Below the pieces are notes generated by a model that was not told where the DNA came from, did not search any database, and was given only the letters and a program-made list of their open reading frames with translations. Below are positions 16,448 through 24,099 of a DNA stretch of 26,115 nt, one piece after another. This DNA is from UBA12078 sp964556955 (GTDB lineage: Bacteria; Patescibacteriota; Dojkabacteria; SC72). Every line of letters begins with the position of its first letter. Within the stretch, counting starts at the first letter, position 1. The translations under genes and the position numbers were made by a program. The stretch covers positions 1 through 26,115 of the forward strand of contig CAZKXP010000004.1 of assembly GCA_964556955.1 (NCBI GenBank), given 5' to 3'.

Positions 16448-17713
16448 CTATGCCTCGTGCAGAGTTGCCAAGAATTCCTCGTTGTCCTTTGTCTTCTTAA
16501 GCCTACTTACCAACACTTCTGTAGGACTCTCATTAGAATCCAAAACTTCCAACATTCTTCTAATTCTCCATGATTGATTCAAGACATCCTTACCTAAGAG
16601 AAGTTCTTCATTTCTAGTACCAGATTCTACGACATCAATAGCTGGGAATATCCTTCTGTTAGCCATATTTCTATCAAGATGAAGTTCCATATTACCGGTT
16701 CCTTTAAATTCTTCATACACCAAATCATCCATCTTGCTTCCAGTATTTACCAATGCTGTCGCAATTATGGTCAAACTACCACCCTCTTCGAAATTTCTTG
16801 CTGCGCCAAAGAATCTCTTTGGTGGATACAAAGCTACCGGATCAAAACCACCTGACAAAGTTTTACCAGATGTTGGCATACTTAAGTTGTATGCTCTTGC
16901 GAGTCTAGTGATACTATCCATGAGAATAATGACATTCTCACCCCACTCTACCATTCTCATAGCCTTCTGAAGCGCCATCTCGGCTGTTCTACAGTTCTGC
17001 TCGGGTAATTCATCAAAGTTAGAAGCGTACACCTCACCTTTAACAAATCTCTTCATATCAGTAACCTCTTCTGGTCTTTCACCTACGAGAACCACCATCA
17101 GTTTCGCTTTTGGATAGTTTTGAGCTACACCATCTGCTATCTCTTTCATAATTGTAGTCTTACCAGCCTTTGGAGGAGATACAATCATAGACCTCTGCCC
17201 AAAACCTATGGGAGAAAGTAGATCTATTAATCTAGTAGATATGACATTGGAGGAAGTCTCCAACTTCATCTGCTTGTTAGGGAATATCGCTGTTAACTTT
17301 CTGAATATTGGCCTATTTGCCGCCTCTGCAGCAGGTTTTCCATACACAGTATCTACTCTTAAAAGGCTAAGGTATTTCTCCTTTTCTTTGGGCAATCTCG
17401 CAGGACCTTCTACCTCGTCACCTGTTCTTAGACTGAATTTCTTTATCTGAGAACCAGATACATACACATCATTATCACTTGGTAACAAACCTTCTGTCCT
17501 CAGAAGACCGTGAGACTCATCTTTCATAACTTCCAAGATACCACTTACAAAGACAAAACCTTCGTCTTTTGTCATTTTCTTTAGAATTTCAATTATCAAT
17601 TCTCTCTTAGGGAGTTCCATGAACTCTTCCATACCTATCGTTTTGGCTTCCTCACGAAGCTGCGCAAGAGTCATCTGTTCATACTCCTGTATCGTTTTAA
17701 CTTTTTTTACCAT
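16448..17713 (-). CDS. rho: Transcription termination factor Rho (421 aa)
   Basis: Hexameric RNA-dependent ATPase that ends transcription. The N-terminal helical part (residues 1-50) is followed by the cold-shock/OB RNA-binding fold (about 50-120, with GILEVMKDESHGLLRTE and VYVSGSQIKKFSLRTGD). The ATPase core has the P-loop SPPKAGKTT (179-187), catalytic GERPEEVTDM (211-220), Walker B VIILMD (261-266), the Q-loop region SGKTLSGG and the R-loop PPKRFFGAARN. Length is typical and no insertion is seen. A consensus promoter lies about 45 bases upstream and the start has no Shine-Dalgarno sequence. The upstream RNA unit ends in an intrinsic terminator before this promoter, so rho seems to be independently transcribed. 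Confidence 0.97.
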   Translation of the reverse strand: MVKKVKTIQEYEQMTLAQLREEAKTIGMEEFMELPKRELIIEILKKMTKDEGFVFVSGILEVMKDESHGLLRTEGLLPSDNDVYVSGSQIKKFSLRTGDEVEGPARLPKEKEKYLSLLRVDTVYGKPAAEAANRPIFRKLTAIFPNKQMKLETSSNVISTRLIDLLSPIGFGQRSMIVSPPKAGKTTIMKEIADGVAQNYPKAKLMVVLVGERPEEVTDMKRFVKGEVYASNFDELPEQNCRTAEMALQKAMRMVEWGENVIILMDSITRLARAYNLSMPTSGKTLSGGFDPVALYPPKRFFGAARNFEEGGSLTIIATALVNTGSKMDDLVYEEFKGTGNMELHLDRNMANRRIFPAIDVVESGTRNEELLLGKDVLNQSWRIRRMLEVLDSNESPTEVLVSRLKKTKDNEEFLATLHEA

Positions 17714-17764
17714 CTTTTTAACGGGAAATTTAATTCAGGGCAATAACCCTTACTTACATTTTGA

Positions 17765-17793
17765 AGTATATTGAAATCCAAATCGGATGTCAA
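17765..17793 (-). promoter_or_regulatory. Consensus promoter of rho
   Basis: TTGACA (17788-17793), exactly 17 bases, then TATACT (17765-17770). Both hexamers and the spacing are identical to the promoter at 18034-18062. Transcription would start near 17757, leaving a leader of about 44 bases that contains a small GGG/CCC hairpin. Confidence 0.75.
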
Positions 17794-17810
17794 ATTACAA
17801 AATCAATAAG

Positions 17811-17850
17811 GAAATAAAAAGAAGGGATCGGTACTGCCCCAACCGACCCC
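17811..17850 (-). terminator. Intrinsic terminator of the candidate ncRNA
   Basis: On the minus strand GGGGTCGGT (17842-17850) pairs with ACCGATCCC (17824-17832) in a 9-bp stem with one G:U and a 9-base loop, followed at once by the U-rich tail TTCTTTTTATTT. It lies before the rho promoter, so it closes the transcript started at about 18027. Confidence 0.75.
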
Positions 17851-18027
17851 GGTTTCTTTCTCTTAAATAGTTAAGAAAAAAATATCAGGTAACACAGTAT
17901 AGTATTGCCCCTTCTTTTCTTAGTATCAGTCTGAATGTCTCTTAGGCTTATCCTCTTGCCCAGATGTGCTTGTGACACCCCAGACAAAGGGAAAAACCTA
18001 AGATATCCACACTCATTCTGAAAGAAC
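17811..18027 (-). ncRNA. Candidate structured non-coding RNA, about 215 nt
   Basis: A full transcription unit without a convincing gene: consensus promoter (18034-18062), predicted +1 at G 18027, and an intrinsic terminator at 17811-17850. The first 116 or so bases fold into a rod: 18021-18026 with 17912-17917, 18018-18020 with 17927-17929, 18009-18015 (TGAGTGT) with 17932-17938, and 17997-18003 (TCTTAGG) with 17940-17946, then an apical stem. A second hairpin (CTTAA/TTAAG, about 17860-17880) and the terminator follow. A 63-codon frame (17871-18062) overlaps, but it begins upstream of the predicted start site and would destroy the folds, so I reject it. The rod shape recalls 6S RNA, but I cannot assign a family; it lacks tmRNA, RNase P and SRP signatures that I could find. 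Confidence 0.55.
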
Positions 18028-18033
18028 AATATA

Positions 18034-18062
18034 AGTATATCTTTAAACATGGCGAATGTCAA
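18034..18062 (-). promoter_or_regulatory. Consensus promoter of the candidate ncRNA
   Basis: TTGACA (18057-18062), 17 bases, TATACT (18034-18039). It drives the minus strand toward the rod RNA, whose first helix begins one base after the predicted start. It is one of the two best promoters in the window. Confidence 0.75.
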
Positions 18063-18239
18063 TCCTATATTCTATATCCACAACCCAACTCTCCCCACAG
18101 ATCAGTGAGGACGCCCGATATACCGTAACTATATTTCACCCGTGCTCCCCATGTTACGCTTTGCGACGCTCCAAGTTTTGTGTTATGCAAAATGTGGATT
18201 GATATAGTGAGCAATCCAACCCCTTTCCCACACACAAGC
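18063..18239 (-). other. Intergenic region after radA with three hairpins
   Basis: No gene found. On the minus strand three stems can form: TGGATTG/CAATCCA (18195-18201 with 18212-18218), CGTAAC/GTTACG (18124-18129 with 18153-18158) and a seven-pair stem with one G:U (18092-18098 with 18105-18111). The first may help end the radA message but has no proper U run. The rest could be part of a longer structured RNA or Rho-dependent end; nothing is assignable. Confidence 0.4.
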
Positions 18240-19577
18240 TTAAATAGACTTTATTTGAGAAACTTTTTTAATACTAATATCTTTCGATTTACCTAGCTTT
18301 ATCCTTCCCGAAACGAGCTCCTTGTACCCAACCCTCTGCGCCTCATCTGCGATAGTACCAGCACCCCACGTACCCCTTACCTCGCCTGTGAGCCCCACTT
18401 CTCCTACATATACACTCTCTTTACCCAAGACTATATCTTTCGCGGAAGACTTTATTGCTGCGCATACTGCAAGATCTATACACGGGTCATTTACACTCAA
18501 ACCACCAACGATATTTACAAAGACATCTTTATCTCCTAAAAAAACACCCCCTTTTCTCGACATAACTGCGCACAACATATCCAATCTTGGTTTCTTAATA
18601 CCATTAGCCACTCGCATCATTGGCCCACCAGTACTTTCCCTCTCAACAACAAGGGCTTGCACCTCCACAAATACAACCCTAGACCCTTGTAACACAGCAC
18701 CTATAGCGCTACCAGAGGATTTGGACTCGTTCTCTAAGAAGACTAGGGATGGATTCCTTACCTCTACAAGCCCCTCTCCAGTCATCTCAAATACACCAAT
18801 CTCATTAGTAGAACCAAACCTATTCTTCATCCCTCTCAATATTCTATATTGATTATATTGATCTCCCTCCAAATACAATACACAGTCTACTATGTGCTCC
18901 AAAACCTTCGGGCCTGCGATATCTCCTCCCTTATTGATCTGCCCAACTATGAACATAGGAATACGCCTTGTCTTCGCGATCCTGGTTAATATAGCACCAC
19001 ATATTCTCACCTGGCTGATACTTCCAGGATAACTCCTTGATTGCATAGACGAGACACTTTGTATCGAATCCACTACAACAAGATCAAAATCTTCCTCTCC
19101 TATTAATGTCGCAATGTTTTCAACACATATATCCTCTGTAACCATAAAACCACCGCTCGATTTACTAGAAGATTTATTACCAGACAACCTCAAAAGCCTA
19201 GAGTTTAACTGTCCTGGGGACTCTTCTCCACAGACATACAAAATTTTTTTATCAGAGAATTTTTGAATTATTTGCATCAACAAGGTAGATTTTCCAATAC
19301 CAGGTTCACCGCTTATGAGCACAACCTCCCCCGGTATCAAACCAGAGCCTAACACCCTATCAACTTCCTCAAAACCAGTCGATATGCGAGAGTCTAACTT
19401 TTGATTTTCTTTTTCTTCTGTAATTGGAGCGTATTTAGCCCTAGTAATTCCCTTTGGAGAGCTAGTATCCGCCACAACCTCTTCAGATTCTTCCAAGGTC
19501 CCCCATTGCCCACAATTAGAACATTTCCCCGACCATTTAAGGAATTCTCCACCACAAGCGGTACAGATATATTTCAT
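18240..19577 (-). CDS. radA: DNA repair protein RadA (445 aa)
   Basis: RecA-like helicase that promotes branch migration in recombination. The N-terminal zinc finger has C5, C8, C19 and C22 (CTACGG and CSNCGQWG). The RecA core has Walker A GEPGIGKS (90-97), Walker B LVVVD (166-170) and the RadA-specific KNRFG motif (251-255). The C-terminal Lon-protease-like domain has the GESVYVGEVGLTGEVR type segment (here starting GKESVY). The length is typical. It starts four bases after the clpC stop without a Shine-Dalgarno sequence, which suggests translational coupling in the rpsA-clpC-radA operon. The radA-clpC neighbourhood is also familiar from Firmicutes. Confidence 0.96.
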   Translation of the reverse strand: MKYICTACGGEFLKWSGKCSNCGQWGTLEESEEVVADTSSPKGITRAKYAPITEEKENQKLDSRISTGFEEVDRVLGSGLIPGEVVLISGEPGIGKSTLLMQIIQKFSDKKILYVCGEESPGQLNSRLLRLSGNKSSSKSSGGFMVTEDICVENIATLIGEEDFDLVVVDSIQSVSSMQSRSYPGSISQVRICGAILTRIAKTRRIPMFIVGQINKGGDIAGPKVLEHIVDCVLYLEGDQYNQYRILRGMKNRFGSTNEIGVFEMTGEGLVEVRNPSLVFLENESKSSGSAIGAVLQGSRVVFVEVQALVVERESTGGPMMRVANGIKKPRLDMLCAVMSRKGGVFLGDKDVFVNIVGGLSVNDPCIDLAVCAAIKSSAKDIVLGKESVYVGEVGLTGEVRGTWGAGTIADEAQRVGYKELVSGRIKLGKSKDISIKKVSQIKSI

Positions 19578-19581
19578 AGGA

Positions 19582-22077
19582 TTAAGATTTATCTATAATC
19601 TTCATTTTACCACCTACCACATCCACATTCACCATTTTAATTTTTTTCTTTCCCAGCCTATGTGTAAGAAGATATTCCGCTAAAAGGTTCTCTACTGAAT
19701 CCTGTACAAGCCTTCTAAGAGGACGGGCCCCATATTCATCGCTAAACCCTTCCTTTACAATATATTTGGCGGCCCTTTCAGACAGTTTAACTCTCACATT
19801 TTCTTCAACTATCCTACTATTAAGACCATCAACTAAGAGTTCGACTATCCCTACAGCGTCTTTCCTAGTTAAAGATCTAAATATAACGACATCATCAATA
19901 CGGTTTAACAACTCCGGACGCAAAGTACCCCGAAGTCTGTGCAAAAGCTCAGCTTTCATACTAGCATACGCCCTATCAATATCCTTGTCCTCCCTTATTT
20001 TTTTGCTCTCTCCAAATCCTAGCACCCTATCCTTTCTGATATCCTCAGCTCCAATATTTGAAGTAAGAATCACTATTGTATTCTTGAAATTCACCCGTTT
20101 CCCCCTGCCATCAGTTAAGTGACCATATTCTAATATTTGAAGCAATACATTTAGCACATCAACATGTGCTTTCTCTATCTCATCAAACAAAATTACACTA
20201 TGTGGCTGTTTCTTAACCTTTTCAGTTAACAATCCTCCTTGCTGAAAACCCACATATCCAGGAGGAGACCCTATCAGTTTCGAAACACTATGCATCTCCA
20301 TCATCTCACTCATATCTATCTGTATTAACCTATCCTCATTACCAAAAAGCTCTTTGGTCAAGGACTTGGCTAATTCTGTCTTACCGACCCCAGTTGGGCC
20401 CAAGAAAAGAAATGAAGCCCATGGTCTATCTGCATTGGAGATCCCTGTTCTAGCCCGCTTGATTGCAGACGCCACCAGATTACATGCCTCATCTTGCCCG
20501 ATAACACGAGAACTTAGAGATTCTTTCAGACCTAATAGAGCATTCTTCTCTTTCCTACCAAGGGTATCAAGAGGAATACCCGTCCACTCTGAAACCACGC
20601 GTCTAACATCATCCTCATCAATTTGATTTCTTCTGCTTTTCTTATCTTCTGTACACTCTGCTTCCCTTGTAGAGATCATCTCCCGCAATCGATCCTCTTC
20701 CTTTTGCAATCTCTCTGCCTTCTGCATATTACTTGAAATTATGGCCGTCTCTTTTTGACTCTTTATTCTATTCAATTTCGAGACAAGCCCAGAAACATCT
20801 CCATACTCATTTTCAATCTCAAGCCTCTTTGAAGCCGCAGCTTCATCCAACAAATCTATCGCCTTATCCGGCAAGAACCTATCACTCACATATCGATCAG
20901 AAAGCATCACCGACGCTCTCAATGCGTCTTTTCCTATCTTAATATTATGATGCTTCTCCAATATTGTTTTTACATTAGTCAATATCTCAATGGTATCCTC
21001 AACAGATGCCTCCTTTAACATAATCGGCTGAAATCTTCTAGCAAGGGCAGTATCAGATCCAAAGGAAGACGAATACTCTTCGTTAGTTGTTGCTCCTATA
21101 CATCTAAAACTATCTTGCAGAAGTGCCGGTTTGAGGATAGAAGCGATATCAGAACCACCCGCCATAGCACCATTTGATACTATGTTGTGGATTTCGTCTA
21201 TGAACAAGACCGTATTCTCAGAAGATATCACCTCCTCCACAATGGACATCACCTTCTCTTCTACATCTCCGCGCATTTTGCTCCCCGCCATTATACTTGC
21301 AATATCCAGCGACACTATCTGCATATTCCTAAGCGAGGGAGGAACATTCCCACTAGCAATTCTCTGAGCTAACCCCTCCACAAGAACAGTCTTCCCCACT
21401 CCCGCCTCTCCTACAACAATTGGGTTGTTTTTCTTCCTCCTGCTCAATACATTAATCAACTGATCTATCTCCTTTTCCCTACCAATTACCGGATCTAATT
21501 GCCCCTCTTTAGCAAGCTCCACGAGGTTGATACCCATATAGTCGATTATCATCTCCTCAGGGATCTCACTCTCCATCTTGGGTGGATGCGTCAATATACC
21601 AATCGGGTACGAAGCATAACTATCTAGTGCTGATTTGAAAGCTTTAAATGTCAACCCTATCTTGCTCAGATCCTTGAAATATATAGTATCCAGAAGCAGT
21701 ATAGCCATCATAATATGCTCTGTGCCAACATATACATGAGAGAATTTTCTAGAGATATCGTATGCATTTCTCAGTACAAATTGTGACTCGTTTGAAACCA
21801 CTAGCTCTCTGGCACTCTCTGGATTAATCGTAATCTCAAGTGTCTTCCCTCCAAAAGATTTCTTTAGCAAATCACTCCTATCTATACCCATATTGGAGAT
21901 TGTACGAGTAGCAAGGCAATCCTCGTTTAAGAGTATACCTACAAATATATGCTCTGGAGAGATATTCCTCGCTTTGAGGTGCTCCATAACTAATGAAGCA
22001 TTCCTCAAAGCTATTTTTGCATTCTTACTTAGGCGTTGTAACACATTCTGTTTTTTGTTCAGAATAATTGTCTTCAT
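19582..22077 (-). CDS. clpC: ClpC-type AAA+ unfoldase (831 aa)
   Basis: Two-ring AAA+ unfoldase that feeds proteins to the ClpP protease. The N domain (about 1-150) holds two Clp_N repeats (ISPEHIFVGILL and VYVGTEHIMMAILL). D1 has Walker A GEAGVGKT (223-230) and Walker B LFIDE (291-295). A short middle coiled-coil (about 413-475) indicates ClpC rather than ClpB. D2 has Walker A GPTGVGKT (560-567), the GYVG pore loop (607-610) and Walker B ILFDE (629-633). An LGF tripeptide (686-688) stands where ClpC docks on ClpP. Oddity: the D1 pore loop reads GSKMRG, with Met at the usual Tyr. It follows rpsA by 13 bases. No clpP lies in the window. Confidence 0.95.
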   Translation of the reverse strand: MKTIILNKKQNVLQRLSKNAKIALRNASLVMEHLKARNISPEHIFVGILLNEDCLATRTISNMGIDRSDLLKKSFGGKTLEITINPESARELVVSNESQFVLRNAYDISRKFSHVYVGTEHIMMAILLLDTIYFKDLSKIGLTFKAFKSALDSYASYPIGILTHPPKMESEIPEEMIIDYMGINLVELAKEGQLDPVIGREKEIDQLINVLSRRKKNNPIVVGEAGVGKTVLVEGLAQRIASGNVPPSLRNMQIVSLDIASIMAGSKMRGDVEEKVMSIVEEVISSENTVLFIDEIHNIVSNGAMAGGSDIASILKPALLQDSFRCIGATTNEEYSSSFGSDTALARRFQPIMLKEASVEDTIEILTNVKTILEKHHNIKIGKDALRASVMLSDRYVSDRFLPDKAIDLLDEAAASKRLEIENEYGDVSGLVSKLNRIKSQKETAIISSNMQKAERLQKEEDRLREMISTREAECTEDKKSRRNQIDEDDVRRVVSEWTGIPLDTLGRKEKNALLGLKESLSSRVIGQDEACNLVASAIKRARTGISNADRPWASFLFLGPTGVGKTELAKSLTKELFGNEDRLIQIDMSEMMEMHSVSKLIGSPPGYVGFQQGGLLTEKVKKQPHSVILFDEIEKAHVDVLNVLLQILEYGHLTDGRGKRVNFKNTIVILTSNIGAEDIRKDRVLGFGESKKIREDKDIDRAYASMKAELLHRLRGTLRPELLNRIDDVVIFRSLTRKDAVGIVELLVDGLNSRIVEENVRVKLSERAAKYIVKEGFSDEYGARPLRRLVQDSVENLLAEYLLTHRLGKKKIKMVNVDVVGGKMKIIDKS

Positions 22078-22090
22078 GCCTAATTATACC

Positions 22091-23317
22091 CTATTCCTTG
22101 CTTGCAAGCTCTTCTTCTACAGCACTATCTACTACACTTGCCAGTTCCTCTTGAGAGATTTCCTTCTTTGGCTCTACAGTCTTTTTGCTATGAGCAGCTT
22201 TAAGACTCAAACCCAAATGTCTCTCAGTAGAAGATATGGAGAGAATCTTCACATCAACCGCATCCCCAACCTTTACAATATCCTCTGGATTTTTGACTAA
22301 CTTGTCAGAAAGCTCAGATATATGGATCAAACCATTAAGACCCTCACCTATTCTTACAAATGCTCCGTAAGGCACAACCTTCTGTATCTCACCCTTAACA
22401 ACATCCCCAACCTTGTACTTAGAAATCGCCTCTGCCCATGGATCTTTGAGTAATCGCTTCACACTGTAAGCTACTCTCTTACCACCATCAGAGATACCAA
22501 TGACCATGACATTTACCTTGTTTCCAACAGCATAGATATTGTCGATATTCTCAACCTTGTCCCATGAGAGCTCAGAGAGGTGAACCAATCCTTCAAGCCC
22601 TTCTGCATTAACAAAGATACCAAATGGTGTAATACCACTTACTGTACCAACGAGAACATCACCTTCTTTAACCTTGTTAAGAGTCTTTTCTCTTTGCTCA
22701 AGATCTCTAGACTGTGTAACCATCTTCTCTGAGAGAATAATTCTGTTCTTCTCTCTGTCTAATTCGATGATTCTGGTTTTAACCTTCTCACCTACCAAAG
22801 AGTTAAGAGTCTTTTGAACTCTTGAAGAGATATCTTTACCAACCTGTCTTACACCATTGAGATATACTCTAGATGCATCCAACTGAGATGTAGGTATAAA
22901 TCCTCTGATATCTTTTCCAATCTCAACTATCAAACCTCCATTGTTTGCTTCTACAACTGTAGTCTCAACGACAGAGTTATCCTTTTTGGATTTCTCAAGA
23001 TTAATCCAAGCACTTGCTTGCTGTGTTCTTCTGATTGAAAGAACTAACTGACCTTCATCATCTTCAGGTTTAACAACATATACCAAGATGTTGTCACCAA
23101 CCTTAAGACTTCTCCAGTCCAATGTATCACTCTTCAGCTCCTTTCCTGCAACGATTCCTTCAGACTTGTAACCAACATCGACAACGACATAGCCGTCTCT
23201 AACGTCTGCTACTATTCCTTCAATGATATCGCCTCTGGAAAGTTTCCTTATCTTGCCTCCTTCTTCGGAGAGATATTGGTCTATTTGTGCGTATGCACTT
23301 TTTTGTGTTTGTACCAT
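22091..23317 (-). CDS. rpsA: Ribosomal protein S1 homologue, four S1 domains (408 aa)
   Basis: RNA-binding protein of the small ribosomal subunit that helps mRNA binding. Four S1 (OB-fold) domains are visible at about 28-96, 114-198, 217-287 and 303-373. The last two have the classic GxVxxxxPFGxFV and GLxHxSEL pattern. Four domains match the short S1 proteins of Gram-positive and candidate-phylum bacteria rather than the six-domain proteobacterial form. The ends are charged and low in complexity. Unusually for this window, the start has a good Shine-Dalgarno AAAGGA seven bases upstream. A promoter with a dyad in its spacer and a leader hairpin precede it. It is the first gene of the rpsA-clpC-radA operon. 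Confidence 0.94.
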   Translation of the reverse strand: MVQTQKSAYAQIDQYLSEEGGKIRKLSRGDIIEGIVADVRDGYVVVDVGYKSEGIVAGKELKSDTLDWRSLKVGDNILVYVVKPEDDEGQLVLSIRRTQQASAWINLEKSKKDNSVVETTVVEANNGGLIVEIGKDIRGFIPTSQLDASRVYLNGVRQVGKDISSRVQKTLNSLVGEKVKTRIIELDREKNRIILSEKMVTQSRDLEQREKTLNKVKEGDVLVGTVSGITPFGIFVNAEGLEGLVHLSELSWDKVENIDNIYAVGNKVNVMVIGISDGGKRVAYSVKRLLKDPWAEAISKYKVGDVVKGEIQKVVPYGAFVRIGEGLNGLIHISELSDKLVKNPEDIVKVGDAVDVKILSISSTERHLGLSLKAAHSKKTVEPKKEISQEELASVVDSAVEEELASKE

Positions 23318-23334
23318 AGGGTTTTCCTTTGGTG

Positions 23335-23361
23335 ATGTAACCTATGTAGCGGTAGTTACAT
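23335..23361 (-). promoter_or_regulatory. Hairpin in the rpsA leader
   Basis: ATGTAAC and GTTACAT pair over seven bases around a 13-base loop, ending a few bases before the Shine-Dalgarno sequence of rpsA. Such a position could affect ribosome access. Autoregulation by S1 is known in Escherichia coli; here it is only a suggestion. Confidence 0.4.
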
Positions 23362-23388
23362 ACACTAATATTATTTGCTACAAAGCTG

Positions 23389-23417
23389 ATTATATCATAC
23401 GCTTCGCGTATCGACAA
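23389..23417 (-). promoter_or_regulatory. rpsA promoter with a perfect dyad filling the spacer
   Basis: TTGTCG (23412-23417), 17 bases, TATAAT (23389-23394), with the extended -10 TG. The spacer holds the 15-base palindrome ATACGC-GAA-GCGTAT (23397-23411), which ends flush with the -35 hexamer. The transcript would begin near 23382 and have a leader of about 65 bases. The dyad is well placed to be an operator. Confidence 0.65.
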
Positions 23418-23466
23418 ACCCTTGGTAATTCAATGACTATTGGGGATTTTAGGTCAGTTCATATTA

Positions 23467-24099
23467 TTATAATGTCTGTTTAAGATATTCTTTTAACACC
23501 ACTTTGTCCATATCAGGCTTCTTAGCTTTAAGAATATACCTACCATACAACACAAAAGACGAATTAACCTTGTACCAATCCTTCTTAGGATAAAGCTTCT
23601 CTAGATCCTTTGCTATCTTTGTAGGATCTTTCTCCTTTGTCAAACCATACATCTTAGCTACCCTCGCCACATGAGTATCTACCGCTATCCCTTGATTCGC
23701 CTTATACAGATCATTTAAAAACACATTAGCAGTCTTGTAACCTACCCCTGGTAAAGTTTGAAGCTCCTTAATCGACTTAGGAGGCTCATCATTGTATTGT
23801 TCATGAACAATCTTTGCAGTCTTAATTATATTCCGAGATTTAGTATTAAAATAATTGATACCCCGTAGGGTATCCCGAATATCTTCCTCTTTGGCAAGAG
23901 ATAGCTCCAATGGCGTGGGATATTTCTCAAATAGTTCACCAGTAACTTTGTTCACCTGTTTATCTGTAGTCTGTGCAGAAAGTACTATACAGATCAAAAA
24001 CTGGAAGGCTGTAGACCAGTTAGAAAGCTCTGTTTTAGCTTCAGGGTATATTTGATTCACTTCGTCCAGTAACTTGTGGGCAAGCACCCTTCTATCCAT
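23467..24099 (-). CDS. nth: Endonuclease III family DNA glycosylase without Fe-S cluster ligands (210 aa)
   Basis: Base-excision repair enzyme that removes oxidised pyrimidines and cuts abasic sites. The helix-hairpin-helix LPGVGYKTANVFLN carries the catalytic Lys (K122) and VDTHVARVA carries the catalytic Asp (D141). Other family features are the SAQTTD motif (41-46) and the FNTKSRNI segment. The usual C-terminal Cys-X6-Cys-X2-Cys-X5-Cys of the [4Fe-4S] cluster is absent: the corresponding end reads GRYILKAKKPDMDKVVLKEY, and the only Cys in the protein is C37. The start codon lies inside the end of the upstream kinase-like gene (8-base overlap), so the two are translationally coupled. Confidence 0.92.
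   Translation of the reverse strand: MDRRVLAHKLLDEVNQIYPEAKTELSNWSTAFQFLICIVLSAQTTDKQVNKVTGELFEKYPTPLELSLAKEEDIRDTLRGINYFNTKSRNIIKTAKIVHEQYNDEPPKSIKELQTLPGVGYKTANVFLNDLYKANQGIAVDTHVARVAKMYGLTKEKDPTKIAKDLEKLYPKKDWYKVNSSFVLYGRYILKAKKPDMDKVVLKEYLKQTL

Noticed and set aside
17871..18062. 63-codon protein gene on the minus strand
   Set aside because: Its start lies upstream of the predicted transcription start, it has no ribosome-binding site or recognisable motif, and it overlaps the structured RNA.
17714..18239. tmRNA, RNase P RNA or SRP RNA in the radA-rho gap
   Set aside because: I looked for the tRNA-like ends of tmRNA, the conserved core of RNase P RNA and the SRP tetraloop-asymmetric loop motif and found none.
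22078..22090. Promoter for clpC (GGGTATAATTAGG just before the ATG)
   Set aside because: A -10-like box is present, but there is no -35 box and the start would fall on the ATG itself; the operon promoter before rpsA explains expression better.
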